From a virus: 22,384 nt of DNA. The stretch spans positions 1 to 22,384 of the IMG/VR virus record IMGVR_UViG_3300030060_002598, one strand, 5' to 3'. Made by a program: the position numbers and the translations under genes. Shown in pieces: positions 15,201 to 22,122 of the stretch. How positions within the stretch are numbered: position 1 is the stretch's first letter; each line of letters starts with the position of its first letter. The notes under the pieces were generated by a model. It ran no database searches and was not told where the DNA came from. It saw only the letters and a program-made list of their open reading frames with translations.

Positions 15201-16058
15201 TTACTCGTTACAAGCAATTTCAACTACTTTTTCTTCTTCCATTCTAGTAGAACCGAATGAAGAACAGTAGTAGACTTGCGTTGCATAGGATTTATCGGAG
15301 CGTTCATCGATCTTGGCGTTTGGCTCTTTACCAATGGCAAGTTTCATACCATCTTGCGCCCATGCATAACATAAACGGCTAGTGCCATCGTCTGTTAGAC
15401 GGTTGCTGGTAATAAACTTGAAGCCAACAAACGTATCAATATCACCCTGTACTAAAGCTTTGACCGTATTAAAGTCAGCACTTGTTACAGTAGTGCTATT
15501 GAGTAGATCTTCAATTTGCTCCGGCGATACAACAATGTATCTAGGAATAGATGGATCAACTGATTTTTCATCTAGTTTTTTCTTAGCCGTTACGAGCTTT
15601 GCAATGGTAAGACCAGCACTACCATGAGCAATTTTTTGCGCAGATGGTAATGTTGTAGATGTAGAACCTGTTGTACCAGTTAAGGCTGTTCCACCCATAG
15701 CAGCAATAATAACATCATCCATAGAACGACCTATAGCAGCGGCCGCAGCCCTTGCATAAGTGCTTTCTGGAGATATGAGCATACGTAATTTATCCTGATC
15801 ATCTATCAGGTCCGCATATTCATAATCCGTTAATGTTACCATCCTACGACTATGTGGCGTGTTCATAAGGGGGGTATCTGCGTGTCTGCTCGTCTTAGCA
15901 GCAGCGGCAGCTTGCCCAACCTGTTCAAAAAATGCTTTGTCACCAGTAATGCTTTCAACATCCACCGTATCACGCAATAGGGAACCCATTTGCTGTGATA
16001 GCATTTGAACATTGGAACTATACTGTTGTACAAAAGCAGTCGTGATTTGTGTAGACAT
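15201..16058 (-). CDS. Major capsid protein (HK97-fold, Phage_capsid_2-like)
   Basis: The protein is 285 aa with a strong AAAGGAG site eight bases before the ATG and the longest untranslated leader (130 nt) among the head genes. The N-terminus MSTQITTAFVQQYSSNVQML, the AFFEQVG motif, NTPHSRRMVTLTDYEYADL, LIDDQDKLRML and the Ala-rich helix ARAAAAAIGRSMDDVIIAAM are the usual signature of this podovirus capsid family. A C-terminal FGSTRMEEEKVVEIACNE closes the fold. It follows the scaffold and precedes the cement protein. The good ribosome site and the downstream terminator suggest it is the most abundant product of the region. Confidence 0.92.
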   Translation of the reverse strand: MSTQITTAFVQQYSSNVQMLSQQMGSLLRDTVDVESITGDKAFFEQVGQAAAAAKTSRHADTPLMNTPHSRRMVTLTDYEYADLIDDQDKLRMLISPESTYARAAAAAIGRSMDDVIIAAMGGTALTGTTGSTSTTLPSAQKIAHGSAGLTIAKLVTAKKKLDEKSVDPSIPRYIVVSPEQIEDLLNSTTVTSADFNTVKALVQGDIDTFVGFKFITSNRLTDDGTSRLCYAWAQDGMKLAIGKEPNAKIDERSDKSYATQVYYCSSFGSTRMEEEKVVEIACNE

Positions 16059-16188
16059 AAATCACACTCCTTTACTAAAGTTAAAATTAAAATTTATTTT
16101 TTTGCCAGATAATCCAAAATGGGTCTGTCTTGTTCATTTAGCAGAACCAACACTGTTGACTTACAACTTGCAGAAGGGCCGTTGCCGG
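16059..16188 (-). promoter_or_regulatory. Leader between scaffold and capsid genes
   Basis: This is the longest gap within the structural operon. It ends in AAAGGAG eight bases before the capsid ATG. It contains a 16-codon open frame (MNKTDPFWIIWQKNKF, 16130-16080) with no ribosome site, and a short inverted repeat CAACA-G-TGTTG. I see no convincing sigma70 promoter. A phage-specific promoter cannot be judged from one copy. Confidence 0.35.
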
Positions 16189-17004
16189 TTATCCTACGTG
16201 AATATGCTCTCGTAGCTGTAAAGCTTCTTGAACATAAAAATCGTGCTGTGGATGGGATTTATCCCAATACGGCGTGTCCTTGGCCGTAATCTCCATCAGT
16301 TTTCTGTTTGCTTCCTGTGGTGTCATTATTAAATCGTTTGTTTCACCTTCCAATGTATCTTCTCCCATTTGATCAGCTAAATTAACAAACAATCGAATAA
16401 TATCAGGATGATCACCTAAAAGCCTACCATCAGCCAATTCAATTGTATCCAGTGGATCTATCGAACCTAATAACTGTGTGGCAGCACTTTTAGCCATTTT
16501 CATCTTTTGGTCAAACGCTTTCCCAAATTCTTTTTCGAGTTGCGCTTTTGTTTCCGTAAGGGCGGTTTCAACTTGGGTTTCTCTTGCCTGACCTTCTTGA
16601 GTGGCGGCTTCGGCAAACGCTTTCGCCATACGTTCAGCTTGCTTTCCATTAAGACCGGTATCATAAGCAATTTGCTTAAAAGTAGCCAAATCAGGGTCTG
16701 CAAACCCTTCAACGCTTTCAAAATCATATTCAGTGGGCGCATTAGGACGGCCAAGCCTTTCATAAACATTATTCCACTCCTCATCTGTTGCTGATTTGCC
16801 AGGTAATGGCAATTTATCTACGCCAATCATTTTCTGTGCATGAACGTAGGATTTTGCCAATCCAGCTGTATCTGTGAAATTACGTAGGCTTGGTTCTCCA
16901 CGTAAATCTTCTGGTAATGTATCAATAAATGATGCTGGTGCAGCGTCTGTAACCGGTGCTGCTTCGGTTTGAGATCCAGTTTCTTGGATTACCTCTTCAC
17001 TCAT
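16189..17004 (-). CDS. Capsid assembly scaffolding protein
   Basis: The protein is 271 aa and overlaps the preceding gene by 8 nt. It is acidic, with an Ala/Thr/Glu-rich N-terminus, then DTLPEDLRGEPSLRNFTDTA and LAKSYVHAQKMIGVDKLPLP, and a proline-rich turn (GRPNAPTEYDF). These are typical of T7-type scaffolding proteins. A long charged helix or coiled coil (residues about 115-180) and a C-terminal segment ending TAKDTPYWDKSHPQHDFYVQ follow. Scaffolds of this kind guide procapsid assembly and leave before DNA fills the head. Its position directly before the capsid gene supports this strongly. Confidence 0.9.
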   Translation of the reverse strand: MSEEVIQETGSQTEAAPVTDAAPASFIDTLPEDLRGEPSLRNFTDTAGLAKSYVHAQKMIGVDKLPLPGKSATDEEWNNVYERLGRPNAPTEYDFESVEGFADPDLATFKQIAYDTGLNGKQAERMAKAFAEAATQEGQARETQVETALTETKAQLEKEFGKAFDQKMKMAKSAATQLLGSIDPLDTIELADGRLLGDHPDIIRLFVNLADQMGEDTLEGETNDLIMTPQEANRKLMEITAKDTPYWDKSHPQHDFYVQEALQLREHIHVG

Positions 17005-17248
17005 TAGATATTTCCTTCTGTTGTTCTAATTTTTCCTGTGGCTGCATCATGCGTATGATATTCAGCACAACAGACCGTTGCCCCTCAAAAAAGGCGGTGT
17101 CATAAGGATCACCTTTAGCATAAGTTGTTTGGTAAAAACCAAAGCATACCTTTAAATGCTCCAGTATAACCTTACCATCATCTGTATTAAATATTCGCCG
17201 ATAGTTATCTTTTAGATCACCAGTGCGTATTTGACTAATTTTCTTCAT
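16997..17248 (-). CDS. Bbp19-like head-module protein
   Basis: The protein is 83 aa, starts inside the portal stop (ATGA) and overlaps the scaffold start by 8 nt. It contains NYRRIFNTDDGKVILEHL, a KGDPYDTAFFEGQRSVVLNI segment and a helical tail. This YRR-F-DG-VL then DP-TAF-EG-RSVVL pattern is characteristic of the small Bbp19-type family found between portal and scaffold in BPP-1-like and many marine podoviruses. Its exact role is not well defined; it is thought to be structural or an assembly factor. Confidence 0.75.
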   Translation of the reverse strand: MKKISQIRTGDLKDNYRRIFNTDDGKVILEHLKVCFGFYQTTYAKGDPYDTAFFEGQRSVVLNIIRMMQPQEKLEQQKEISNE

Positions 17249-18867
17249 GCGGCTGGCGGTGCTTCTGCTTGTTCAGCTTCAGATAATACTTTTAATAATG
17301 GAGCTGCTTTTTGTGCTTGCTCTGCGTTCATCATTTCCTGTTGCTGCTGGGCAAGTTGTGCCTGTTGTTGTGCCTGTTGCTCACGTAAGGCCGCTACTTC
17401 TTCATTACTCTTGATAACTTTAGCCGGCATACCAGCAACATCAACAAGATACTTTACCAATCCATCATCATCAATGTAATCCATCACCGGTAGAGATTGA
17501 CCTAATTGCAGTAATACCTCTAGACCTCGCATCATAGATTGTAAGTCTGTAAGCTTTTGCGCTTTAGCCAATGGAGATACATATTCAATATCTATATCCT
17601 GACCCTGTAATTCTTCCGGTGGCACATCCAAACGACCCTTACGCAACATTAATTTAAAACTTCTTTGTATTAATGGCTGTAGTAATTCAGATTGCAAACG
17701 ACCCATAACCGGTCCTAACAACCTCATTTTTTCTTCGTTTCTTTGTAATACCTCTGTCGCTGTCATTTGTGGACCTGTCTGCAATTGCAGCTGATCAACA
17801 TAAAACGCTGCTCGTATGGCATTGCGCCTTTGCTCTTCCATTGCAATACCAATTGGGTTTGTTGCCCCAGCCTGTAAAGGCTCAAGCCTATCCCTGGTTC
17901 CAGTACGATAGAAATTCAATGCGCCAGGTGTGGTACGCACAGGGAGAAGAAAACCATCGTCTGGAACCATAAGGGGTGGATCTATCTGTTTTTGCGCAGC
18001 TCGTATGCTTACTTCAGACATTTTATTAACCATCTTAACATCTGGCAAACAACTCATAGCCGGTGACCGTCCATAGATCGACACGCTGTCTTTATTAAAT
18101 CTTGGAACCATAAAAGGTAATTCGTCAAAACCACCTTCGCCTAATAACGCTTTACTTTCTGCATGATAATAAATAGATCCTACAGGCTTACGAATAGGGG
18201 ATGACCCTAAATTATCTGCCCTTGGATATACAACATGAATAATATCATGGTCCTGATAAGGATCTTTATCTAGGTCTTTTTTAACTTTATCCGGTAGATT
18301 TTCCTCTCCAAAACGCTGGGCAAGCTGTCTAGCGTTTAACTGAAACTTTCTATACACCGTATCCACACGGTCATTCATATCCTCACTAATAAGAATTTCA
18401 GCTATATGCCTTGTGGAAAACCGTAATCCCTCATCATCAAAATCAACAAATAAACAACCAGTGCCAAAAACAACTAGATCATAATACAATTCATGTATTT
18501 CCTGTTGAAAGTTTGACCGTTGAAATTCTTTATTAATTAATTCTACACAACCTTCCAGCCATTCATTGGCCGCATCATTCTGCGCTAGCTGTAAATCCCT
18601 GTATCGCATGGAAAACCAAGGACTGGATGGACTTGTCAACATACCATGCAAACTAGATGCTAACAATTCTACCGCATGAATAGCCGTGCTATCAAAAATT
18701 AATTCTGTTCTTTTGTCACCTTGGGTACGCTTTTTTGTAATATCTGCTTTTCTAGGCAGCATATAATCCGCAAGTTCTTGCCAATGCTTTTCCCATTGAC
18801 TACGCTGCGAATGCAGTTTCTGATAACGTCTATCTAACGCAACAACCGTCTTATTTGCTATGGCCAT
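17245..18867 (-). CDS. Portal protein (T7 gp8-like head-to-tail connector)
   Basis: The protein is 540 aa, the usual length for this family (T7 gp8 is 536), with AAAGGA six bases before the ATG. Motifs in order include YQKLHSQRSQWEKHWQELAD with YMLPRKAD just after it, LASSLHGMLTSPSSPWFSMR, LYYDLVVFGTGCLFVDFDDE, QTGPQMTATEVLQRNEEKMR and LLGPVMGRLQSELLQPLI. All belong to the podovirus connector. The C-terminal 60 residues are Gln/Ala-rich, a barrel-like or flexible tail common in these portals. It forms the dodecameric ring through which DNA passes and binds the terminase and tail tubular A. Its first 17 nt overlap the preceding small gene. Confidence 0.95.
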   Translation of the reverse strand: MAIANKTVVALDRRYQKLHSQRSQWEKHWQELADYMLPRKADITKKRTQGDKRTELIFDSTAIHAVELLASSLHGMLTSPSSPWFSMRYRDLQLAQNDAANEWLEGCVELINKEFQRSNFQQEIHELYYDLVVFGTGCLFVDFDDEGLRFSTRHIAEILISEDMNDRVDTVYRKFQLNARQLAQRFGEENLPDKVKKDLDKDPYQDHDIIHVVYPRADNLGSSPIRKPVGSIYYHAESKALLGEGGFDELPFMVPRFNKDSVSIYGRSPAMSCLPDVKMVNKMSEVSIRAAQKQIDPPLMVPDDGFLLPVRTTPGALNFYRTGTRDRLEPLQAGATNPIGIAMEEQRRNAIRAAFYVDQLQLQTGPQMTATEVLQRNEEKMRLLGPVMGRLQSELLQPLIQRSFKLMLRKGRLDVPPEELQGQDIDIEYVSPLAKAQKLTDLQSMMRGLEVLLQLGQSLPVMDYIDDDGLVKYLVDVAGMPAKVIKSNEEVAALREQQAQQQAQLAQQQQEMMNAEQAQKAAPLLKVLSEAEQAEAPPAA

Positions 18868-19051
18868 GATAATCCTTTGTTGTTTTTGTAGAATTTAGAG
18901 CTTTTGTATATTGTGTATCTAATGAATGCTTCCAATCAACAATCGCATCCGCTTTTGTCAACCAATCCAATTCATCCCATTGATCATTAAATTTTATGTA
19001 TCCCTCACCATTGATCTGATCCCAGTGAAGCATAGCAAAATTAACTTTCAT
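18851..19051 (-). CDS. Small hypothetical protein
   Basis: The protein is 66 aa and its ATG overlaps the previous stop (TGATG); its 3' end overlaps the portal start. It is Trp-rich (five Trp, including FNDQWDELDWLTKADAIVDW) and has a basic C-terminus. The tight coupling on both sides supports it as a real gene. I recognise no function. Small genes of this kind often lie between large terminase and portal in marine podoviruses. Confidence 0.65.
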   Translation of the reverse strand: MKVNFAMLHWDQINGEGYIKFNDQWDELDWLTKADAIVDWKHSLDTQYTKALNSTKTTKDYHGHSK

Positions 19052-19242
19052 CAGGACATTCCTAACATCGATTGCTTTTTTTTCTTAACACCGGCCATAC
19101 TACGGCCCTGTGTACGACCGGCTTGCTTTTGCATCATTCTTTCCATTGGATCTACATTCATGGAAAAACGCATATTTTGTAATGGCTGTGCAGACATTGC
19201 ACCCATCATACCAGCCATATTCTTTTTTTTACCATAAGCCAT
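19051..19242 (-). CDS. Small Met-rich hypothetical protein
   Basis: The protein is 63 aa with ten Met, beginning MAYGKKKNMAGMMGAMSAQP and ending KKKKQSMLGMS. It shares one base with the end of the upstream gene and one with the start of the next. The Met/Gly/Lys composition looks flexible and basic. It is probably a small structural or DNA-associated factor, but I see no motif that fixes a function. Confidence 0.65.
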   Translation of the reverse strand: MAYGKKKNMAGMMGAMSAQPLQNMRFSMNVDPMERMMQKQAGRTQGRSMAGVKKKKQSMLGMS

Positions 19243-19820
19243 TACGCACCAGCCAATAACGATTGTGTATTACTAGGCTGATAAGATGCAAGCATACCCA
19301 GCCTTTGTTTTGATCTAAGCCCTCTCTTAGGCCGTAATCCAGTTGTATCATCTTTATCAATGCCTTGCGCAGATGTAGCAATTGTACCACTTTTCGGACC
19401 TTTTTCAGCATCTTGCAGTACACTTTGTACCGCTGGCGTAGTCGTTGTTACTTCTGTTGTTTCTGTATTTGTTGTGTCAGAATCTTCTTCTTCTTCTTCT
19501 GTTTCTGTCACGACTGGCGTTGCAGCTGCTTGCGCCCTGTTTTGTGCATCCCTATCATCACGTCTTTGCTCTGCTTCTGATTTTGTAAACATATCAGTAC
19601 GCATAACATTTCTGCCACCAATTGTTTCTACAGCAGCACTTCCTTGTTGAGCTAATTTATTAACCTGTTCTTGTGGGTTCATTGTAAGATTTTCAAAACT
19701 TGCACTATCTAAAAAATCTTTAGCTTGGACACTTGTTTTATCTTTTTTAGCTTGAGAAGAACCAATATCTTGCTTGGCATCTCCTTGTAAACTATCTAAA
19801 AAATCACTAAAAAATCCCAT
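19242..19820 (-). CDS. Hypothetical protein with acidic Thr-rich linker
   Basis: The protein is 192 aa and its start shares one base with the large terminase stop (TAATG). It begins with an amphipathic segment (MGFFSDFLDSLQGD), followed by a Gln/Ala-rich region. A low-complexity acidic linker of about 25 residues (104-128, many Glu and Thr) then leads to a basic C-terminus (GLRPKRGLRSKQRLGMLASY). The alternation of acidic and basic ends suggests an assembly or interaction factor. It sits between terminase and portal, where head-assembly proteins are common. I do not recognise a named family. Confidence 0.65.
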   Translation of the reverse strand: MGFFSDFLDSLQGDAKQDIGSSQAKKDKTSVQAKDFLDSASFENLTMNPQEQVNKLAQQGSAAVETIGGRNVMRTDMFTKSEAEQRRDDRDAQNRAQAAATPVVTETEEEEEDSDTTNTETTEVTTTTPAVQSVLQDAEKGPKSGTIATSAQGIDKDDTTGLRPKRGLRSKQRLGMLASYQPSNTQSLLAGA

Positions 19821-21100
19821 TACATCCTCGCTTCAAATGGATTATATGTCATTTCTGCCTGTCGCTGTGGCGGCCTAATATGATAATTACTGGTCCTATG
19901 ACCAACAGCAAAAGTTCTAAAGGCATCCGCTCCATGCGATGCCCAGTTATGTACCGGCGTGGACCTAAATACTTTCATACGGTCATTATACGCCCTGTGA
20001 TAATGACGTAACGCTTCTAATCCAACCTGACATAAATCACGATCAAACCAGCACTTGCCAATAATCATTTTGGCAGCGTGTATGCCATCTTCCAAGGGCA
20101 GTTTAGACACCACTCTGAAAGCAATGCCCAAGTCATAGGCCGTTTCCCTTCTGGACTTACCAGACCCCAGTTCTCTGACTTCAATATCGTGCGGTGCGTT
20201 GTGGGTTCCATATAAATATCCTCGTTCTTGCAGCACTTTAACATAATACGGTAATCCCTCGCCCCTGTTCTCAAAATAATCAATAACGTGTATAGCTCGA
20301 CCCACCGTTTGCGTAAACCATATACACGTACTATCATTTACGCCTAGATCCCACCACGTATCAACCTTGTACCCTTCATCATACGGTACATGGGTTATAC
20401 GATTAGCCGTACTAGCCTTTTCTATCTCCTTGGCATAAATCGCACCAGGCACATTAGCCACCCAGGAACATTCGTATTCCTGATTATACTGATCTTCAGA
20501 CATTGACCGCTTGGCACTCTCAAGCTCTTCATCATCCAAAATCTCTGTTTCAGATGCTTTATAAACCGCTGTCAACCAATCATTAGATGCTTTAGCAGCT
20601 TCGTATAACTCATAAAAACTATTCATGCCCTGCGGCGTACCCATAAACACAGCATACCCCTTTCGGTCCGATAATGCCGGCCTGATAATCTCAGGGAATA
20701 AACTACTTGGCATCATGGCATATTCATCATGCACACAACCATCCAGATAAATACCACGTAAGCTATCCGGCGTTTCCGCACCCAACAACTGTATTCTTGC
20801 GCCATTAGGTAAATCACACCGCAATTCTGTTTCGTTAAAGCGTACCATTGGTATCGCAGAAGAAAATTGTTTTAAATAATCCCACGCTACCGCTTTGGCC
20901 TGTCGATAGGTAGGGGCAATATAGGCAAACCTGGGGTTCGGCTTATCGGTCAATATAGCATCCCTCAATAAATGATTAATAGCCATAACCGTCTTACCAA
21001 ACCTACGGTGACAAACAATCACGCCCCATCTCTTATTCTGTAGCTTATGATGCAGCTCTTTTTGCAACGGCCTTGGATGATAGGGTATCTTTATCTGCAC
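19820..21100 (-). CDS. terL: Terminase large subunit (GTG start)
   Basis: The protein is 426 aa and starts with GTG directly after the TAA of the previous gene, in the same frame. The ATPase part has a Walker A CHRRFGKT (residues 30-37), a Walker B-like GIYLDGCVHDEY (about 116-127, catalytic Asp-Glu at 125-126) and a coupling motif MGTPQG (153-158). The nuclease part has WWDLGVND (Asp 251 and 256) and a C-terminal HGADAF (Asp 392), consistent with the RNase H-like metal site. It pumps DNA into the head through the portal and cuts the concatemer. It is shorter than T7 gp19 (586 aa). Translation is probably coupled to the small genes upstream, as no clear ribosome site precedes the GTG. Confidence 0.95.
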   Translation of the reverse strand: MQIKIPYHPRPLQKELHHKLQNKRWGVIVCHRRFGKTVMAINHLLRDAILTDKPNPRFAYIAPTYRQAKAVAWDYLKQFSSAIPMVRFNETELRCDLPNGARIQLLGAETPDSLRGIYLDGCVHDEYAMMPSSLFPEIIRPALSDRKGYAVFMGTPQGMNSFYELYEAAKASNDWLTAVYKASETEILDDEELESAKRSMSEDQYNQEYECSWVANVPGAIYAKEIEKASTANRITHVPYDEGYKVDTWWDLGVNDSTCIWFTQTVGRAIHVIDYFENRGEGLPYYVKVLQERGYLYGTHNAPHDIEVRELGSGKSRRETAYDLGIAFRVVSKLPLEDGIHAAKMIIGKCWFDRDLCQVGLEALRHYHRAYNDRMKVFRSTPVHNWASHGADAFRTFAVGHRTSNYHIRPPQRQAEMTYNPFEARM

Positions 21101-21259
21101 TTACCCACTCATCATAGACTTGCGCTTCTTCTTATTCTTCTCGCTATCCGGAAAACCAGCTTGCATATTCTTATAAGCCTTATCAGTAATCGTAGACTTC
21201 TTCTTACTTCTCGATATACCTAAACGCTTTCTACGGTTAATATTCTCATATAAACTCAT
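21101..21259 (-). CDS. Small basic protein before the large terminase
   Basis: The protein is 52 aa: MSLYENINRRKRLGISRSKK, then a KAYKNMQAGF segment, ending in a Lys-rich tail. It starts inside the stop of the preceding ORF (ATGA) and its TAA is followed at once by the terminase GTG. The YENINRRK start followed by KAYKNM is familiar from small proteins in uncultured marine phages, but no function is known to me. The high Lys/Arg content suggests nucleic-acid or capsid binding. Confidence 0.7.
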   Translation of the reverse strand: MSLYENINRRKRLGISRSKKKSTITDKAYKNMQAGFPDSEKNKKKRKSMMSG

Positions 21260-21390
21260 GCTGCACCCATCATTGATTTCTTCTTTTTCTTTTCCTGGTT
21301 TTTCTTAGCAGCCGTAATCACATCACCCCTCGTAATCTTATTGGGATCACCATACATAGCCGCTAACTTCTTCTTCTTAGGTGTCATCAT
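21256..21390 (-). CDS. Small Lys-rich protein
   Basis: The protein is 44 aa, beginning MMTPKKKKLAAMYGDPNKIT and ending KKKKKSMMGAA. It shares one base with the stop of the 14-codon ORF upstream and overlaps the next gene by 4 nt. The central GDPNKITRGDVITAA segment looks folded while both ends are basic. It resembles short KKKL-AMYGDP-KIT proteins that I associate with marine phages. Function unknown. Confidence 0.65.
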   Translation of the reverse strand: MMTPKKKKLAAMYGDPNKITRGDVITAAKKNQEKKKKKSMMGAA

Positions 21391-21434
21391 TAGTACCTCT
21401 TACCGCCGCCTTTGCCTTTTTTCTTTCCTGGCAT
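21390..21434 (-). CDS. Tiny 14-aa basic peptide (MPGKKKGKGGGKRY)
   Basis: The frame is only 15 codons long with its stop. It begins three bases after the DUF6321-type gene, its ATG follows AGGATAGGAT, and its TAA overlaps the next ATG by one base. The chained spacing and marked Lys/Gly content argue for a genuine peptide or a coupling relay, though such a short frame could be incidental. Confidence 0.5.
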   Translation of the reverse strand: MPGKKKGKGGGKRY

Positions 21435-21437
21435 ATC

Positions 21438-21725
21438 CTATCCTTTCGCTTTGTTTCGTTTCGATATATTGGCTGCTTTACTTCTAGCATCCGCTTTACT
21501 ACTCGCTCCCCATTTCCTCAGAGAAAGTAATAATCTTGTGGGCTTGCCATCCTTATACTCCGGACCTTTGGCATTACCCATCCTAGCTAAAAAAGACGCT
21601 CTACGTGGATTATCACCAGTACGAACCGGTGGTTTTAAATTACCCTTATAACTATCCCTACCCCTCTGATTTAAGCCACCAGTAGGCGATTTACCTTCTT
21701 TCCTAGTCCAAGCCGGTGAACTCAT
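21438..21725 (-). CDS. DUF6321-like basic protein
   Basis: The protein is 95 aa and strongly basic. It contains SSPAWTRKEGKSPTGGLNQR, LKPPVRTGDNPRRASFLARM and GPEYKDGKPTRLLLSLRKWG. I recognise this block as the DUF6321 family, common in marine phage genomes. Molecular function is not established; the charge suggests DNA or virion binding. Its ATG overlaps the stop of the preceding 51-aa gene (ATGA). It lies between the small and large terminase genes. Confidence 0.75.
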   Translation of the reverse strand: MSSPAWTRKEGKSPTGGLNQRGRDSYKGNLKPPVRTGDNPRRASFLARMGNAKGPEYKDGKPTRLLLSLRKWGASSKADARSKAANISKRNKAKG

Positions 21726-21877
21726 TTGCCTACCTTATCCATAGCTTTCTTATGAGCTTGGGAGAATGTCAATGGGTTCTTCTTTGTCATAGCCTTTTTC
21801 ATTTCATCCATATGCTTTTTACTATGGTGGTCACTATGCTTTGATAGTAAAGATTTCTGTCTTTTGGTTAAGGACAT
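21722..21877 (-). CDS. Small basic His/Lys-rich protein
   Basis: The protein is 51 aa: MSLTKRQKSLLSKHSDHHSK and then a KKHMDEMKKAMTKK segment, ending HKKAMDKVGK. An in-frame TAA lies seven codons upstream, so the ATG is fixed. AAGGA sits about 12 bases before it, a loose ribosome site. It is the first gene after the structured non-coding gap and overlaps the next gene by 4 nt. A similar TKRQK-LKKHS-HHTKKHM pattern occurs in short marine-phage proteins. Function unknown. Confidence 0.68.
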   Translation of the reverse strand: MSLTKRQKSLLSKHSDHHSKKHMDEMKKAMTKKNPLTFSQAHKKAMDKVGK

Positions 21878-21910
21878 GAGTGTGTGGGTTCCTTAGATGA
21901 TAGATATAAC

Positions 21911-21958
21911 GATATAGAAGGTGGCGCAGATTTTTGGAGGGTGGGGGCCACCTATATC
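21911..21958. repeat. Inverted repeat with 12-bp arms
   Basis: GATATA-GAA-GGTGGC (21911-21925) pairs with GCCACCTATATC (21947-21958), leaving a 3-nt bulge and a loop of about 21 nt. A competing smaller hairpin, GGTGG-GGG-CCACC, lies at 21940-21952. Transcribed on the minus strand this would form a stable structure just before the small basic genes. Confidence 0.7.
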
Positions 21959-21959
21959 T

Positions 21960-22052
21960 GTAAAAAGTTACATAATACGTATTATGCGAATAGGATATTG
22001 TTATAAATCAATGACTTATAAGAACACAAGATATTATGTAACTATTTTTTAC
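21960..22052. repeat. Imperfect inverted repeat spanning the promoter region
   Basis: GTAAAAAGTTACATAATA (21960-21977) reappears inverted at 22032-22052 with two extra bases inside the A-run. The conserved core AGTTACATAATA is exact (12 bp). The spacer is about 54 bp. The motif CATAAT is therefore present three times in the gap. Confidence 0.75.
21971..21986. repeat. Perfect 16-bp palindrome CATAATACGTATTATG
   Basis: The sequence equals its own reverse complement over exactly 16 bases; the flanks (A left, C right) do not extend it. It could bind a dimeric regulator or be a site for replication or packaging proteins. Confidence 0.85.
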
Positions 22053-22060
22053 AATATCAA
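22033..22060 (-). promoter_or_regulatory. Candidate sigma70-type promoter
   Basis: On the minus strand, TTGATA (22060-22055, 5 of 6 to TTGACA) is followed after 16 bases by CATAAT (22038-22033, 5 of 6 to TATAAT). The -10 box lies in the inverted-repeat arm. A second option, TTGTGT (22029-22024) with TATAAC (22005-22000) at 18-bp spacing, overlaps it. AT-rich DNA gives such matches by chance, so this is tentative. Confidence 0.35.
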
Positions 22061-22063
22061 TTT

Positions 22064-22101
22064 AAAAAAATTCTAGCTTGGGGGTACGTGCGAGCAGTAC
22101 C
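22064..22101 (-). terminator. Terminator-like hairpin after the small terminase
   Basis: In minus-strand RNA, GGUAC (22101-22097) pairs with GUACC (22087-22083) around a 9-nt loop. A run of seven U lies about 12 bases further on (22070-22064). The distance from stem to U-run is longer than usual, so termination may be weak or the structure may have another role. Confidence 0.35.
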
Positions 22102-22122
22102 AAAGTGTATTTAAGATAATGG

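Larger units (their letters stand above)
21878..22122 (-). promoter_or_regulatory. Structured non-coding gap after the small terminase
   Basis: This 245-bp gap has no convincing ORF on either strand and is by far the longest in the window. It holds several inverted repeats, a 16-bp palindrome, A/T-rich runs and candidate promoter elements, listed separately. In a genome otherwise packed with overlapping genes this suggests a regulatory or packaging role. Confidence 0.7.

Noticed and set aside
16500-16794. 94- and 95-codon ORFs on both strands within the scaffold gene
   Set aside because: Both are alternate-frame shadows of the scaffold's repetitive Lys/Ala/Glu codons.
19360-19650. Two plus-strand ORFs opposite the 192-aa gene (Cys/Ser/Phe-rich)
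   Set aside because: They mirror the acidic Glu/Thr low-complexity region and have no independent support.
20065-20337. A 90-codon minus-strand ORF inside terL
   Set aside because: It overlaps the well-supported nuclease part of TerL in another frame and resembles no family.
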